Origin: Brevibacterium siliguriense
GTDB taxonomy: Bacteria; Actinomycetota; Actinomycetes; Actinomycetales; Brevibacteriaceae
Assembly: GCF_900105315.1 (NCBI RefSeq)
Contig: NZ_LT629766.1
Location: 3,906,001-3,970,000 of the forward strand
Direction: 5' to 3'
Length of the DNA: 64,000 nt
Below the pieces are notes generated by a model that was not told the origin of the DNA, made no database searches, and saw only the letters and a program-made list of their open reading frames with translations. Within the stretch, counting starts at the first letter, position 1, and each line of letters opens with the position of its first letter. This document shows positions 8,623-16,547 of the stretch, piece by piece. Both the position numbers and the translations under genes were made by a program.

Positions 8623-9321
8623 TCATTTCTGCTCGAGGGCCCGCATGATCGGCTCATAGTGGGCGGTGATCGCGGCGCGGAAGGCCTCAGCATCGCCGGA
8701 TTCCGCCGCTTCGAGCATGAGTCCGTGGGACCCCGCGGTCTGCTCCAGATCGGACGCCACGGCCACGTTGAGTTTGGGCAGGACGGCCGTGTGCACGTCC
8801 CAGAAGGCGGCGACGAGTTGGCCGACGAGCGAGTTGCCCAGCTTCGCGAGCAATCCCGTGTGAAAGGCGCGATCCTGCTGCGGGAAGGTCTTGCCGGCGG
8901 CGGCGAGCGCAGTCATCTCCTCGACCAGGGCCGTGAGTTCGGAATTCTCCGTGCCCTTGAGAGCGTCGACGATCTGCTCGGACATTCCGCGATCGAGGGC
9001 CTTGCGCACTTCGACGACATCACGCAGCGCGTCGAGGTCGTCACCGGGGCTGAGCACACCGCGGAACACGAGGGCTTCGACGAGGGCGTCGAGGGTCATC
9101 TCGCCGACGTAGGTGCCGTGTCCGTGGCGGACATCGACGATGTCGAGGGTGGAGAGTTTGCGGATGGCTTCCCGGACGTTCGACCGCGAGACGCCGAGGC
9201 GGCTGCACAGTTCACCTTCGGTCGGCAGGAGGTCCCCGGGACGCAAGCCATCGGAGAGGATGAGATCCTTGATCCTGTCGGAAGTCGTCACTTTCCGGCC
9301 GGGGGCTGTCGTCTCCGCCAT
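8623..9321 (-). CDS. GntR family regulator, FadR subfamily (FCD domain)
   Basis: DNA-binding regulator of about 232 residues. The winged helix covers roughly residues 10-80: SDRIKDLILSDGLRPGD, LPTEGELCSRLGVSRSNVREA and the wing VRHGHGTYVG. The all-helical C-terminal FCD domain has the metal/ligand pattern RAFHTGLL and a late ITAHYEPI helix. ATG 9321 is preferred because AGGAG lies nine bases away; a GTG two codons earlier would be only three bases from it. Gene order (regulator then nagB on one strand) suggests control of amino-sugar use. FCD proteins normally bind organic acids or sugar acids, so the effector is not obvious. A palindrome at 9363-9380 is a candidate own operator. Confidence 0.9.
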   Translation of the reverse strand: MAETTAPGRKVTTSDRIKDLILSDGLRPGDLLPTEGELCSRLGVSRSNVREAIRKLSTLDIVDVRHGHGTYVGEMTLDALVEALVFRGVLSPGDDLDALRDVVEVRKALDRGMSEQIVDALKGTENSELTALVEEMTALAAAGKTFPQQDRAFHTGLLAKLGNSLVGQLVAAFWDVHTAVLPKLNVAVASDLEQTAGSHGLMLEAAESGDAEAFRAAITAHYEPIMRALEQK

Positions 9322-9362
9322 GATCACCTTCTCCTGGTCGTTCCACGCTGAGCTTCCAGTAT

Positions 9363-9380
9363 ACGTCTGACATCAGATGT
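9363..9380. promoter_or_regulatory. Candidate operator upstream of the GntR gene
   Basis: Inverted repeat TCTGA-CA-TCAGA (9366-9377), extended outward by further matching bases to 9363 and 9380 with one mismatch. It lies about 40 bases upstream of the leftward GntR start. It would fit a dimeric GntR protein. No second copy was seen before nagB. Confidence 0.45.
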
Positions 9381-9522
9381 GTAGTCGGCCGTTCTTCGAT
9401 GTGGAGACAGGTGGGCCGTGCCATCAACCGACCTTGGCGTATGCGGAAGTCGTTCCGGCCACTAGGGTGGTAGTCACATACGGTCGCTCGGCGGCCGACA
9501 TCTACGACGCATTGGAGCACTC

Positions 9523-10683
9523 ATGACTGGATTGGTGTCCACATTCGCCATCATCATCGTCATCCTCGTCATCGCCGTTCTGCTGTTCGGCAAGCTGCGT
9601 ACCAGCATGTTCTTCACGGTGAAGACGCAGGAGAACGTCATCGTCGAACGGTTCGGCAAGTTCAAGAAGGTCGCGAAGCCGGGACTGAATACGAAGGTGC
9701 CGTTCATCGAGACGACGAGTCGGCCGATCTCATTGCGAGTTCAGCAGCTCGAGGTCAACATCGAGTCGAAGACGAAGGACAATGTCTTCGTCACGGTTCC
9801 CGTCGCCGTTCAGTACGTGGTCGAAGAGGACAATGTCGCCGACGCTTACTACCGTCTGGCGAACTCCGAGGAGCAGATCCGGTCCTATGTCTTCGATACC
9901 GTTCGTTCGGCGCTGTCCGGTCTGACCCTGGACACGGCGTTCGAGTCGAAGGACGATATCGCGGAGAACGTGGAGCGCCGGCTCTCGGAGTCGATGAAGC
10001 GCTACGGGTTCAAGATCGTGAGCACTCTGGTCACGGATATCACCCCGGACCCGAAGGTGCGCGATTCGATGAACTCGATCAATGCCGCACAGCGTGACCG
10101 CGTCGCCGCGCAGTCCCTCGCCGAGGCGGACAAGATCAAACGCGTCACTCAGGCCCAGGCGGAGTCCGAGGCGATGCGCCTGCACGGTGAGGGTGTCGCC
10201 GCTCAGCGCAAGGCGATTGCGACCGGTATCGCCGAGCAGTACGCGAAGCTGCAGGAGGTGGGCATCGACAAAACTGCCGAGCAGCTGCTGATGATGACCC
10301 AGTACTTCGACACCATGCAGAACGTCGCGCAGGAGGGGCGGTCGAACGTGCTGTTCATGCCCTCGAACCCGGGAGGCCTGGGCGAGATGGGCCAGGAGAT
10401 CCGCAACGCCCTGTTCGCCGCCAACGCCGCCGAGGACGGAGCGACCTTCACTGCACCCGAGAGCCGGTACGCGTCGAGTAACCGCTCGGAGCAGGCCAGC
10501 GTTCCGCCGCAGCCGACGAACCCGCCGAGCTCAGATGGGCACGGCGGCTCTGACGGGTCGGGCGGTTCCGGTAGTTCAGGCCAGTCCCTCGGGCAGTCCG
10601 TTCGATCTGCGGCGCAGTCCGCGCGGGAAGCTGCTCAGCAGTGGAAGAACAGCCACCAGCCGCCGCAGAACCCTCAGCAGTAA
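9523..10683 (+). CDS. SPFH/band-7 family membrane protein (stomatin/prohibitin-like)
   Basis: Membrane-anchored scaffold protein of 386 residues. One N-terminal helix (residues about 5-24, FAIIIVILVIAVLLFG) is followed by the band-7 domain: VIVERFGKFKKVAKPGLN, VPFIETTSRPISLRVQQLEV, TVPVAVQYVV. A coiled, Ala/Glu-rich segment (AEADKIKRVTQAQAESEAM) drives oligomerisation. The last 80 residues are Gly/Ser/Gln-rich and disordered. Family members form large rings around membrane microdomains and proteases; a specific role cannot be read. GGAGCACTC precedes the ATG. It is monocistronic, with an inverted repeat and a strong terminator downstream. Confidence 0.92.
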   Translation: MTGLVSTFAIIIVILVIAVLLFGKLRTSMFFTVKTQENVIVERFGKFKKVAKPGLNTKVPFIETTSRPISLRVQQLEVNIESKTKDNVFVTVPVAVQYVVEEDNVADAYYRLANSEEQIRSYVFDTVRSALSGLTLDTAFESKDDIAENVERRLSESMKRYGFKIVSTLVTDITPDPKVRDSMNSINAAQRDRVAAQSLAEADKIKRVTQAQAESEAMRLHGEGVAAQRKAIATGIAEQYAKLQEVGIDKTAEQLLMMTQYFDTMQNVAQEGRSNVLFMPSNPGGLGEMGQEIRNALFAANAAEDGATFTAPESRYASSNRSEQASVPPQPTNPPSSDGHGGSDGSGGSGSSGQSLGQSVRSAAQSAREAAQQWKNSHQPPQNPQQ

Positions 10684-10687
10684 TGCA

Positions 10688-10791
10688 GCATCACCCACCG
10701 AGCACCTCACCCCTCTACTGCAGAAGGAAAAACCACTAAAGGTGGGTGATGCCCACGGATCGCGGCGTTGAGGCACCAACGGTGAGTGATG
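10688..10791. repeat. Inverted and direct repeat downstream of the SPFH gene
   Basis: GCATCACCCACC at 10688-10699 is matched exactly by its reverse complement at 10741-10752. A degenerate third copy of GGTGRGTGATG follows at 10781-10791, 40 bases further on, and both rightward copies continue into similar bases (CCACG/TTCACG). This may be a REP-like element or part of the 3' untranslated region. The rest of the gap to 10964 is empty apart from the terminator. Confidence 0.5.
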
Positions 10792-10815
10792 TTCACGCAC
10801 CCCCTACGCACACAT

Positions 10816-10855
10816 AAGGGCGGGCGAGGAAGTTTCGACTTCCTCGCCCGCCCTT
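10816..10855. terminator. Strong bidirectional terminator
   Basis: Perfect 18-bp stem (10816-10833 with 10838-10855) closed by a TTCG tetraloop and flanked by AA on the left and TT on the right. It lies between the convergent SPFH and malic enzyme genes and would serve both strands. Confidence 0.9.
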
Positions 10856-10964
10856 TGCGTTGGAACTGTCTGGCCGCCTCGGCGAGGTTTTGACCCCAAC
10901 CTCTGCGCCAGCTATTCCTCAACTCAGCGCCAGCCCTACTCGAATTGGGCCGTACTAGCTCGAC

Positions 10965-12170
10965 TCAGCGCTTGGCCATGGCCTCGAGCGCGGACTTCTC
11001 GACCGCCTCGGCGACGGCCGGCGCCACACGAGAATCGAGCGCACCGGGCACGATATAGCCGGGCTCGAGGTCATCGCCGACGAGATCTGCGATCGCACGA
11101 GCCGCGACGAGCTTCATATCGTCGGTGATCTCGGCGGCATCGGCGTCGAGCGCGCCACGGAAGATTCCGGGGAATGCGAGGACGTTGTTGATCTGGTTCG
11201 GGAAGTCGCTGCGCCCGGCGGCCACCACGGTGGCGTACTTGGAAGCGACATCGGGGGCCACCTCGGGGTTGGGGTTCGACAGGGCGAAGATGATCGCATC
11301 GTCGGCCATGTTGGCCAGGTGCGCCTCGTCGATGGTGCCGCCGGAGACGCCGATGAAGGCATCCGCGCCGTCGAGGGCTTCGCCGATCCCACCGGAGATT
11401 CCGCGCGGGTTCGTCGACTCGGCGAGGAACTGCTTGGTCTCGGTCAGGTCGGAGCGGCCGGACTCGACGATTCCCTTGGAATCGAGGACGACGATGTCGT
11501 TGACACCGGCGTCGGCGAGGATCTTCACCACGGCCACACCGGCGGCACCCGCGCCGGAGACGACGACACGGACGGACTCGAAGGACTTCTTCACCACGCG
11601 CAGAGCGTTCGTCAGCGCGGCGAGTACGACGACGGCCGTTCCGTGTTGATCATCGTGCATGACGGGAATGTCGAGGGCTTCCTTCACCCGGTCCTCGATC
11701 TCGAAGCAGCGCGGAGCGGAGATGTCCTCGAGGTTGATCGCGCCGAAGGTCGGGGCCAAGCGGACAATGGTTTCGACGATCTCGTCGGTGTCATTGGTGT
11801 CAAGCACGATCGGGATCGCGTTGAGTCCCGAGAACGACTTGAACAGGGCGCACTTGCCTTCCATCACCGGCAACGAGGCGGCCGGACCGATGTCACCGAG
11901 GCCGAGCACGGCCGATCCGTCGGAGATGACCGCGACGAGTCGACCGGTCCACGTGTGCGTGCGCGCCAGCTGCGGCTCCCCCTTGATCGCGGTGCACACC
12001 TTGGCCACGCCCGGGGTATACGCGATCGAGAGGTCGCGTTGGGTCTGGAGCGGTGAGGTGAGCTCTGCCGAGAGCTTGCCTCCTTCGTGGGCGGCGAAGA
12101 TCTCCTCATCGGTGATGGGAGTCGGCGCGTTCTGGCTCGAAGCGGTCGAGTTTTCAGCGGTGGTCGTCAT
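10965..12170 (-). CDS. NAD(P)-dependent malic enzyme (oxaloacetate-decarboxylating)
   Basis: Oxidatively decarboxylates malate to pyruvate and CO2, supplying pyruvate and reducing power during growth on organic acids or fatty acids. About 401 residues, the short bacterial form. Visible are LSIAYTPGVA, VISDGSAVLGLGDIGP, the metal/substrate region NLEDISAPRCFEIE, HDDQHGTAVV and the Rossmann motif GAGAAGVA, with ALSNPNPE near the end. ATG at 12170 is chosen because GAGGATC lies just upstream and the family N-terminus begins there; upstream in-frame codons are not conserved-looking. Cofactor preference cannot be decided by eye. It is monocistronic, convergent with the SPFH gene. Confidence 0.95.
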   Translation of the reverse strand: MTTTAENSTASSQNAPTPITDEEIFAAHEGGKLSAELTSPLQTQRDLSIAYTPGVAKVCTAIKGEPQLARTHTWTGRLVAVISDGSAVLGLGDIGPAASLPVMEGKCALFKSFSGLNAIPIVLDTNDTDEIVETIVRLAPTFGAINLEDISAPRCFEIEDRVKEALDIPVMHDDQHGTAVVVLAALTNALRVVKKSFESVRVVVSGAGAAGVAVVKILADAGVNDIVVLDSKGIVESGRSDLTETKQFLAESTNPRGISGGIGEALDGADAFIGVSGGTIDEAHLANMADDAIIFALSNPNPEVAPDVASKYATVVAAGRSDFPNQINNVLAFPGIFRGALDADAAEITDDMKLVAARAIADLVGDDLEPGYIVPGALDSRVAPAVAEAVEKSALEAMAKR

Positions 12171-12871
12171 AGTTGATCCTCGTGGTTGATGCGGCAACAG
12201 GGCGTATTCTCTGTTGCCGACAGTGATCGTCTGAACCCGGGCCATCGGAAGTGAGGCCTCGGCGGCCATGCTTGGGTTCGCCGAGGTGGTCCTGACGAAG
12301 AACTGGTCACCAGTGAAGGATGGTGCGGTGACGCCTGCACGCCCTGTGGTGCAGACCCCAGGTGAAGGGCGCCGCAGGTGCGTGCTGTGCGGATACGGCT
12401 CGCATAAGGGCGAGTGTCGACCTCATGGGTCGCATCCGGCAACCCGATCAGCATAACCGATGACGTGACGTGTTTCACCCGAGAATCCGCCCCTCACCGA
12501 GGTTGCCCTCACTTTCGATGGCTTGTTCTCCGAACCTTTGGACCCCGCGGGAGGGCCGTCGTCATCGTCTTCGCCGAGGTGGCACCTCCCGATCTATCGC
12601 CGAGGCGGCAGACCCCGATGCTCTTTCACCGGGGCGACACGTCCCGAAACCTCATCTGAACTGCACCGATGGAGCCCAACGTTCTCATGTCAGTGCCGAA
12701 TGCAATGATAACGAGAGAACGAAATCAATCATGATCTGACATCGAACTATATTCGAATCTTTTCGCTGTTGCCTATTGTCTATGGCCATTGGATCATCTA
12801 CTATAGAGTTAGCAGCTTTTCAAATCAGCACCACTTCCCCGACAACGAAGTCCGAGGCAGGTGAAAACGCA
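12171..12871. other. 701-bp intergenic region upstream of the HNH gene
   Basis: No convincing gene. Small open frames here lack ribosome-binding sites and recognisable sequence. It contains three copies of TCGCCGAGGYGG (12278, 12571, 12597). From about 12660 to 12830 the DNA is clearly AT-richer than the surroundings, leading into the promoter of the HNH gene. The AT-rich part could mark acquired DNA or simply a promoter. Confidence 0.6.
12776..12804 (+). promoter_or_regulatory. Candidate sigma-70 promoter of the HNH gene
   Basis: TTGTCT (12776-12781), a 17-base spacer and TACTAT (12799-12804), in AT-rich sequence. Transcription would begin near 12811, which supports the start at 12872 rather than the earlier in-frame ATG that lies inside this promoter. 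Confidence 0.45.
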
Positions 12872-15307
12872 ATGAAGGGCACCACCACACGCTCGACCCC
12901 AGGCCATGCCGAAGAGACGGGCATGGGACAGCCGTCGCCCCGATTCGCCATCCGCTTCGAATCCAGCATGTCTCGCTTCGCCGAGAATGCTGTCGCTTCT
13001 GACCGCGCGCATTTCTCGCTCCTCGAGTCGGTTTCTTCGGTCGTACTCGAACAGGTTTTCATCGGCTTCGAGCTCCCCATGCCCGAGGGCTCCGAACCGT
13101 TCCGCTGCGAGACGATTGCCGCAACCTTCGATCGTCGCGAGAAAGAGTCAAGAGAATCAGAGCAGAGAGCCGGCTTCGGCTCGGCGAAGATACGTGAGAC
13201 GGCCTCTGTGAACGCATCGTCTTCCACAGACCGTCCCACCTCCGCAGCTGTGGTGCCCTTTGATGCCGACTTCGCCCGCAAGCAGCTGAAGGAGGCGGCT
13301 GTGCCCGACAATACGGCGCTGCCGGAATTCCCCGAGCTCGATGAAGGCATCTGCTTCTCGAAGTGGGTCTATGACTATGTCGATGCCGAGGATCTCGTTG
13401 AGATCTCGACGGTGTTGGGGACCAATACTGCGCGCACCTATCGTCAGCTGACCGGCGCAATGACGATCTTCTATGGTCTTCCCCGTTTCGCCGACCGTGT
13501 CCGCGCCGGGGATTTCACCCAGGCGCATGTCGACGTGGTTGCCCGCCAGTGTGCCGATGTCCCGTTTGAGTTCCTTCCGAAACTCGATATCTTCCTCGCC
13601 GCCAGACGCGCCGATATCACCTGCGAGACCCTGCGCCGCGATCTGGCGAAGATGATCGCACTGCTCATTCCACCTGTCGACAGAACCGAGCTCGCAGCCA
13701 AGCGTCGTCGCGTCGATGTCGAAGGCTACAAGGACGGCTCGGCCTGCCTGACCGTCAGCGGCCCTTCGGCTGAGATCTTCGCCTGTTACAACCGGATCCA
13801 GGGCATGGCTCTTGCTGTGCACGGCAAGAACAAGTCGGCATTCAATCTGCCAGTGGGCGTTGAGATCAGCGATGACCGTTCGATCTCACAGCTCGAGTAC
13901 GATCTATTCGTACGTCCTGTGCCGGAGCTCAAGGTCAAGGTCGTGTCGGTCGATCCTGTCACGGGAATCCAAATAGCCAAAGACACGTCACTGCTCGATG
14001 CCGACGGTGAGCTCATTCCGGACATGGACTCCGATGACGCAGTCGGCGACTTTGCGAAACACGTCGCCTCGGACTCAGCTGGCCACGTTGGGGAGTCATC
14101 CGACGGGAGTGCGGCTGCCGGCCAGTCCGTCGGTTCGGCGTTCCGCCCTGACTCTGAGCCTGCTGATGGCCCCGTTGAGTATTTCGTCAAGCTGCGTATG
14201 CCTACCAACGCGTGGTGGCTGTCGCATCAAGCCGCCACCGTGGTGACCGTTCCCTTCCTCACCCTCACCGGAGGCTCGGAACTGCCCGGCACCTTTGCCG
14301 ACGGCTCGCCTGTACCCGCCGAGGTGGCCCGAACTATCGCCGGCCGCTCGAAGAGCATCCAACGGATCCTCACCGACCCCGCTACCGGGACTCCGATCGA
14401 CGCCAAAGCAACGACGTACAAGGTGCCCAGAGATCTTCGGAAGACCTTGGTCGAGCAGTGGACGGTGTGCACCGTTCCCGGCTGCTCGCGTCGGGCCGAG
14501 AAGTCGGAGATCGATCATGTCGTTCCGTTCTTCCACCTGGATCCGCTCAAGGGCGGTCTCACCCGGTTCGGAAACCTGCATCCTCTGTGCAAGAAGCATC
14601 ATGCGTTGAAGACCGCCGGCCGCCTTCGGGTCACTATGCCCAAATCCGGTGAGCTCGATTATGAGTTCAAGCACGGGATTGCCACCACTGTGTCGGCACC
14701 GGGCCAGCCGATCAATGTTGCCCAAGCGCTTGAATTCGATTCCCTAGGACGACTGGGTCTCAAGCGGTGGAAACTGCCTTGGTCTATGGTTCCCGCCGCA
14801 CCGGCGGTGCTCGAGCTCATGCCAGGTGAGTCGACGATTCGTCAGCGCGACGAAGAGGAGCGCCGCCGCGAGGAGCGTGAAGCTCGACAACGGCGGCTGT
14901 CGGAGGAGTATCAGGAGCAGCAGGCTGAAATCAAGCGGCTGCGGCTGGTGCGTTGCCTCAATTGGGAGAAGTCTGCCCACCAGCCTTGCCTTCCGACTGG
15001 TGTCGACCCCGCGGCCAGAAAACAGCTGACCGGAGACCGCCGTAAGGCCTACCGGATTCAGATGGCTCAGATCAATGCGGAACGAGCACGCTTACGGAAA
15101 GAAGAGGCGCGGAAGAAGAAAGAAGCCGCGTCCAAAGAGGCCAAGGTCGCCGCCCGGGAAAAGGCTGCCGTCGCCGAGGCACTCGCTGACGTTTCACCGC
15201 GGTTCACGCCGGACAGCTCGGGAACCACTGACCCTTGGGATTCCCGCTACGTACCAACAAAGGTCAACTGGGACCACGACCTCGAGGTCGATCCCCCGCC
15301 GTTCTGA
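12872..15307 (+). CDS. DUF222 and HNH endonuclease domain protein (13E12-repeat family)
   Basis: About 811 residues. A long N-terminal DUF222 region (recognisable around RQLTGAMTIFYGLPRFADRV and AHVDVVARQC) is followed by an HNH nuclease domain near residues 530-585, with CTVPGCSRR, EIDHVVPFFHLDP and HPLCKKHHALK giving the zinc Cys/His and catalytic His. The C-terminal 130 residues are a charged coiled coil (EERRREEREARQRRLSEEY). Such proteins occur in multiple copies in actinobacteria; a role in mobile introns or defence is suspected but not shown. Start 12872 has AGGCAGGTG upstream. An acidic insertion near residues 390-430 is unusual. It is monocistronic, ended by a terminator at 15472-15502. 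Confidence 0.88.
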   Translation: MKGTTTRSTPGHAEETGMGQPSPRFAIRFESSMSRFAENAVASDRAHFSLLESVSSVVLEQVFIGFELPMPEGSEPFRCETIAATFDRREKESRESEQRAGFGSAKIRETASVNASSSTDRPTSAAVVPFDADFARKQLKEAAVPDNTALPEFPELDEGICFSKWVYDYVDAEDLVEISTVLGTNTARTYRQLTGAMTIFYGLPRFADRVRAGDFTQAHVDVVARQCADVPFEFLPKLDIFLAARRADITCETLRRDLAKMIALLIPPVDRTELAAKRRRVDVEGYKDGSACLTVSGPSAEIFACYNRIQGMALAVHGKNKSAFNLPVGVEISDDRSISQLEYDLFVRPVPELKVKVVSVDPVTGIQIAKDTSLLDADGELIPDMDSDDAVGDFAKHVASDSAGHVGESSDGSAAAGQSVGSAFRPDSEPADGPVEYFVKLRMPTNAWWLSHQAATVVTVPFLTLTGGSELPGTFADGSPVPAEVARTIAGRSKSIQRILTDPATGTPIDAKATTYKVPRDLRKTLVEQWTVCTVPGCSRRAEKSEIDHVVPFFHLDPLKGGLTRFGNLHPLCKKHHALKTAGRLRVTMPKSGELDYEFKHGIATTVSAPGQPINVAQALEFDSLGRLGLKRWKLPWSMVPAAPAVLELMPGESTIRQRDEEERRREEREARQRRLSEEYQEQQAEIKRLRLVRCLNWEKSAHQPCLPTGVDPAARKQLTGDRRKAYRIQMAQINAERARLRKEEARKKKEAASKEAKVAAREKAAVAEALADVSPRFTPDSSGTTDPWDSRYVPTKVNWDHDLEVDPPPF

Positions 15308-15471
15308 CCCGGTTCGCAGTGATTGACCGCGCTTGCCTGCTCCATCCCTCACCAACTGAAACTACACAAAACTTGCGCAGGGTCCACCGACAGAGCTGCC
15401 GTTTGTCTTCGCGGGTTGTAGGCACCAGCCGACCGCTCCCCCACCTCAATTGGGGCCGTTCACGCATAGAC

Positions 15472-15502
15472 CAGCGCACCGAGGATGTTCCTCGGTGCGC
15501 TG
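15472..15502. terminator. Bidirectional terminator
   Basis: Perfect 14-bp stem (15472-15485 with 15489-15502) and a three-base loop, between the convergent HNH and ureohydrolase genes. Nothing else is visible in the 254-base gap. Confidence 0.8.
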
Positions 15503-15561
15503 ACGGTTCCTGAAGCCCGCCGGCGATTCGAGGCGCTGGTTCAGGTCACCGGCTCACTGAA

Positions 15562-16509
15562 TCACTCTCTCGTCAACAGAGCCATCATCTCGAAGACAAG
15601 TGTGGCAGCGGCCAAAGAGGTGATATCAGCGTGATCGTAAGCGGGAGCAACCTCGACGACGTCTGCGCCGACGATGTTGAGTCCAGACAGGCTTCGGATG
15701 ATGCGTAGAATCTCACGCGAATGCATCCCACCCATTTCCGGGGTACCAGTGCCGGGCGCGAAAGCTGGGTCAAGCACGTCGATGTCGATCGAAAGGTACA
15801 CAGGCATATCACCGATGCGTTCTTTAATCCGGGCAGCTGTACCGTCGGCTCCGATCTCATCGATGTCTGAACAACGGATGATCTGGAAGCCGAACTCGTG
15901 GTCGCGGAGGAAATCGTCTTTGTCATAGACTGGCCCACGAATGCCCACGTGCATCGACCTGCCCTCGACGAGCAGCCCCTCTTCGAAAGCCCGACGGAAC
16001 ATCGTCCCGTGGGTAATTTCCTGTTCAAAATAGGTATCCCAGGTGTCGAGGTGGGCATCGAAGTGCAGGAGTGCAACTGGACCGTGGACAGCTGTGGTGG
16101 CTCGGATCATCGGCAATGCAATCGTGTGGTCACCGCCGATCGCGATGACCGTCTTTCCCTCAGCAACGAATTGAGCGGCCTGTTCTTCGATCTGTTTGAC
16201 CGCCACGTTGTTGTCATACGGGGTGCATGCGAGGTCACCGCCGTCGACGAACTGCGCCTTCTCCACCGGGGTCGTGCCGAGCTCGACATGATACCCGGGT
16301 CGCAGCAATCGCGATGCCTCCCGTACAGACGAAGGCGCGAAGCGTGCCCCGGGGCGGAACGAAACTCCGCCGTCGAAAGGAACACCTACGATTGCCACAT
16401 CGTAGTCGGGGACGTTATCGGCTTGAGGCAGCCGGGCAAAAGTGCCGAGTCCGGCATAGCGCGGCACCTTGGTGGCGTCAACAGGACCGATCGGGTTGCT
16501 GATAGTCAT
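15562..16509 (-). CDS. Ureohydrolase of the agmatinase/guanidinobutyrase family
   Basis: Manganese enzyme that hydrolyses a guanidino group to urea and an amine. 315 residues, family length. The metal ligands are all present: GGDHT (about 123), DAHLDTW (about 150) and SIDIDVLDPAFAPGTG (about 240-255). The start at 16509 has AGGAGAA four bases upstream. Substrate specificity (agmatine, 4-guanidinobutyrate, 3-guanidinopropionate, guanidinoacetate) cannot be read from these motifs. Its position as the last gene after an alcohol and an aldehyde dehydrogenase and an NCS1 permease argues for a guanidino acid rather than agmatine; that is inference. It is 38 bases downstream of the aldehyde dehydrogenase. 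Confidence 0.92.
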   Translation of the reverse strand: MTISNPIGPVDATKVPRYAGLGTFARLPQADNVPDYDVAIVGVPFDGGVSFRPGARFAPSSVREASRLLRPGYHVELGTTPVEKAQFVDGGDLACTPYDNNVAVKQIEEQAAQFVAEGKTVIAIGGDHTIALPMIRATTAVHGPVALLHFDAHLDTWDTYFEQEITHGTMFRRAFEEGLLVEGRSMHVGIRGPVYDKDDFLRDHEFGFQIIRCSDIDEIGADGTAARIKERIGDMPVYLSIDIDVLDPAFAPGTGTPEMGGMHSREILRIIRSLSGLNIVGADVVEVAPAYDHADITSLAAATLVFEMMALLTRE

Positions 16510-16547
16510 GAAGTTCTCCTTCGAGTGTGTAGTCGGAAGGCCCGGGC

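Noticed and set aside
12171..12871. Insertion sequence or integration site before the HNH gene
   Set aside because: No transposase remnant, terminal inverted repeats or target duplications could be found; only AT-rich DNA and short motif copies.
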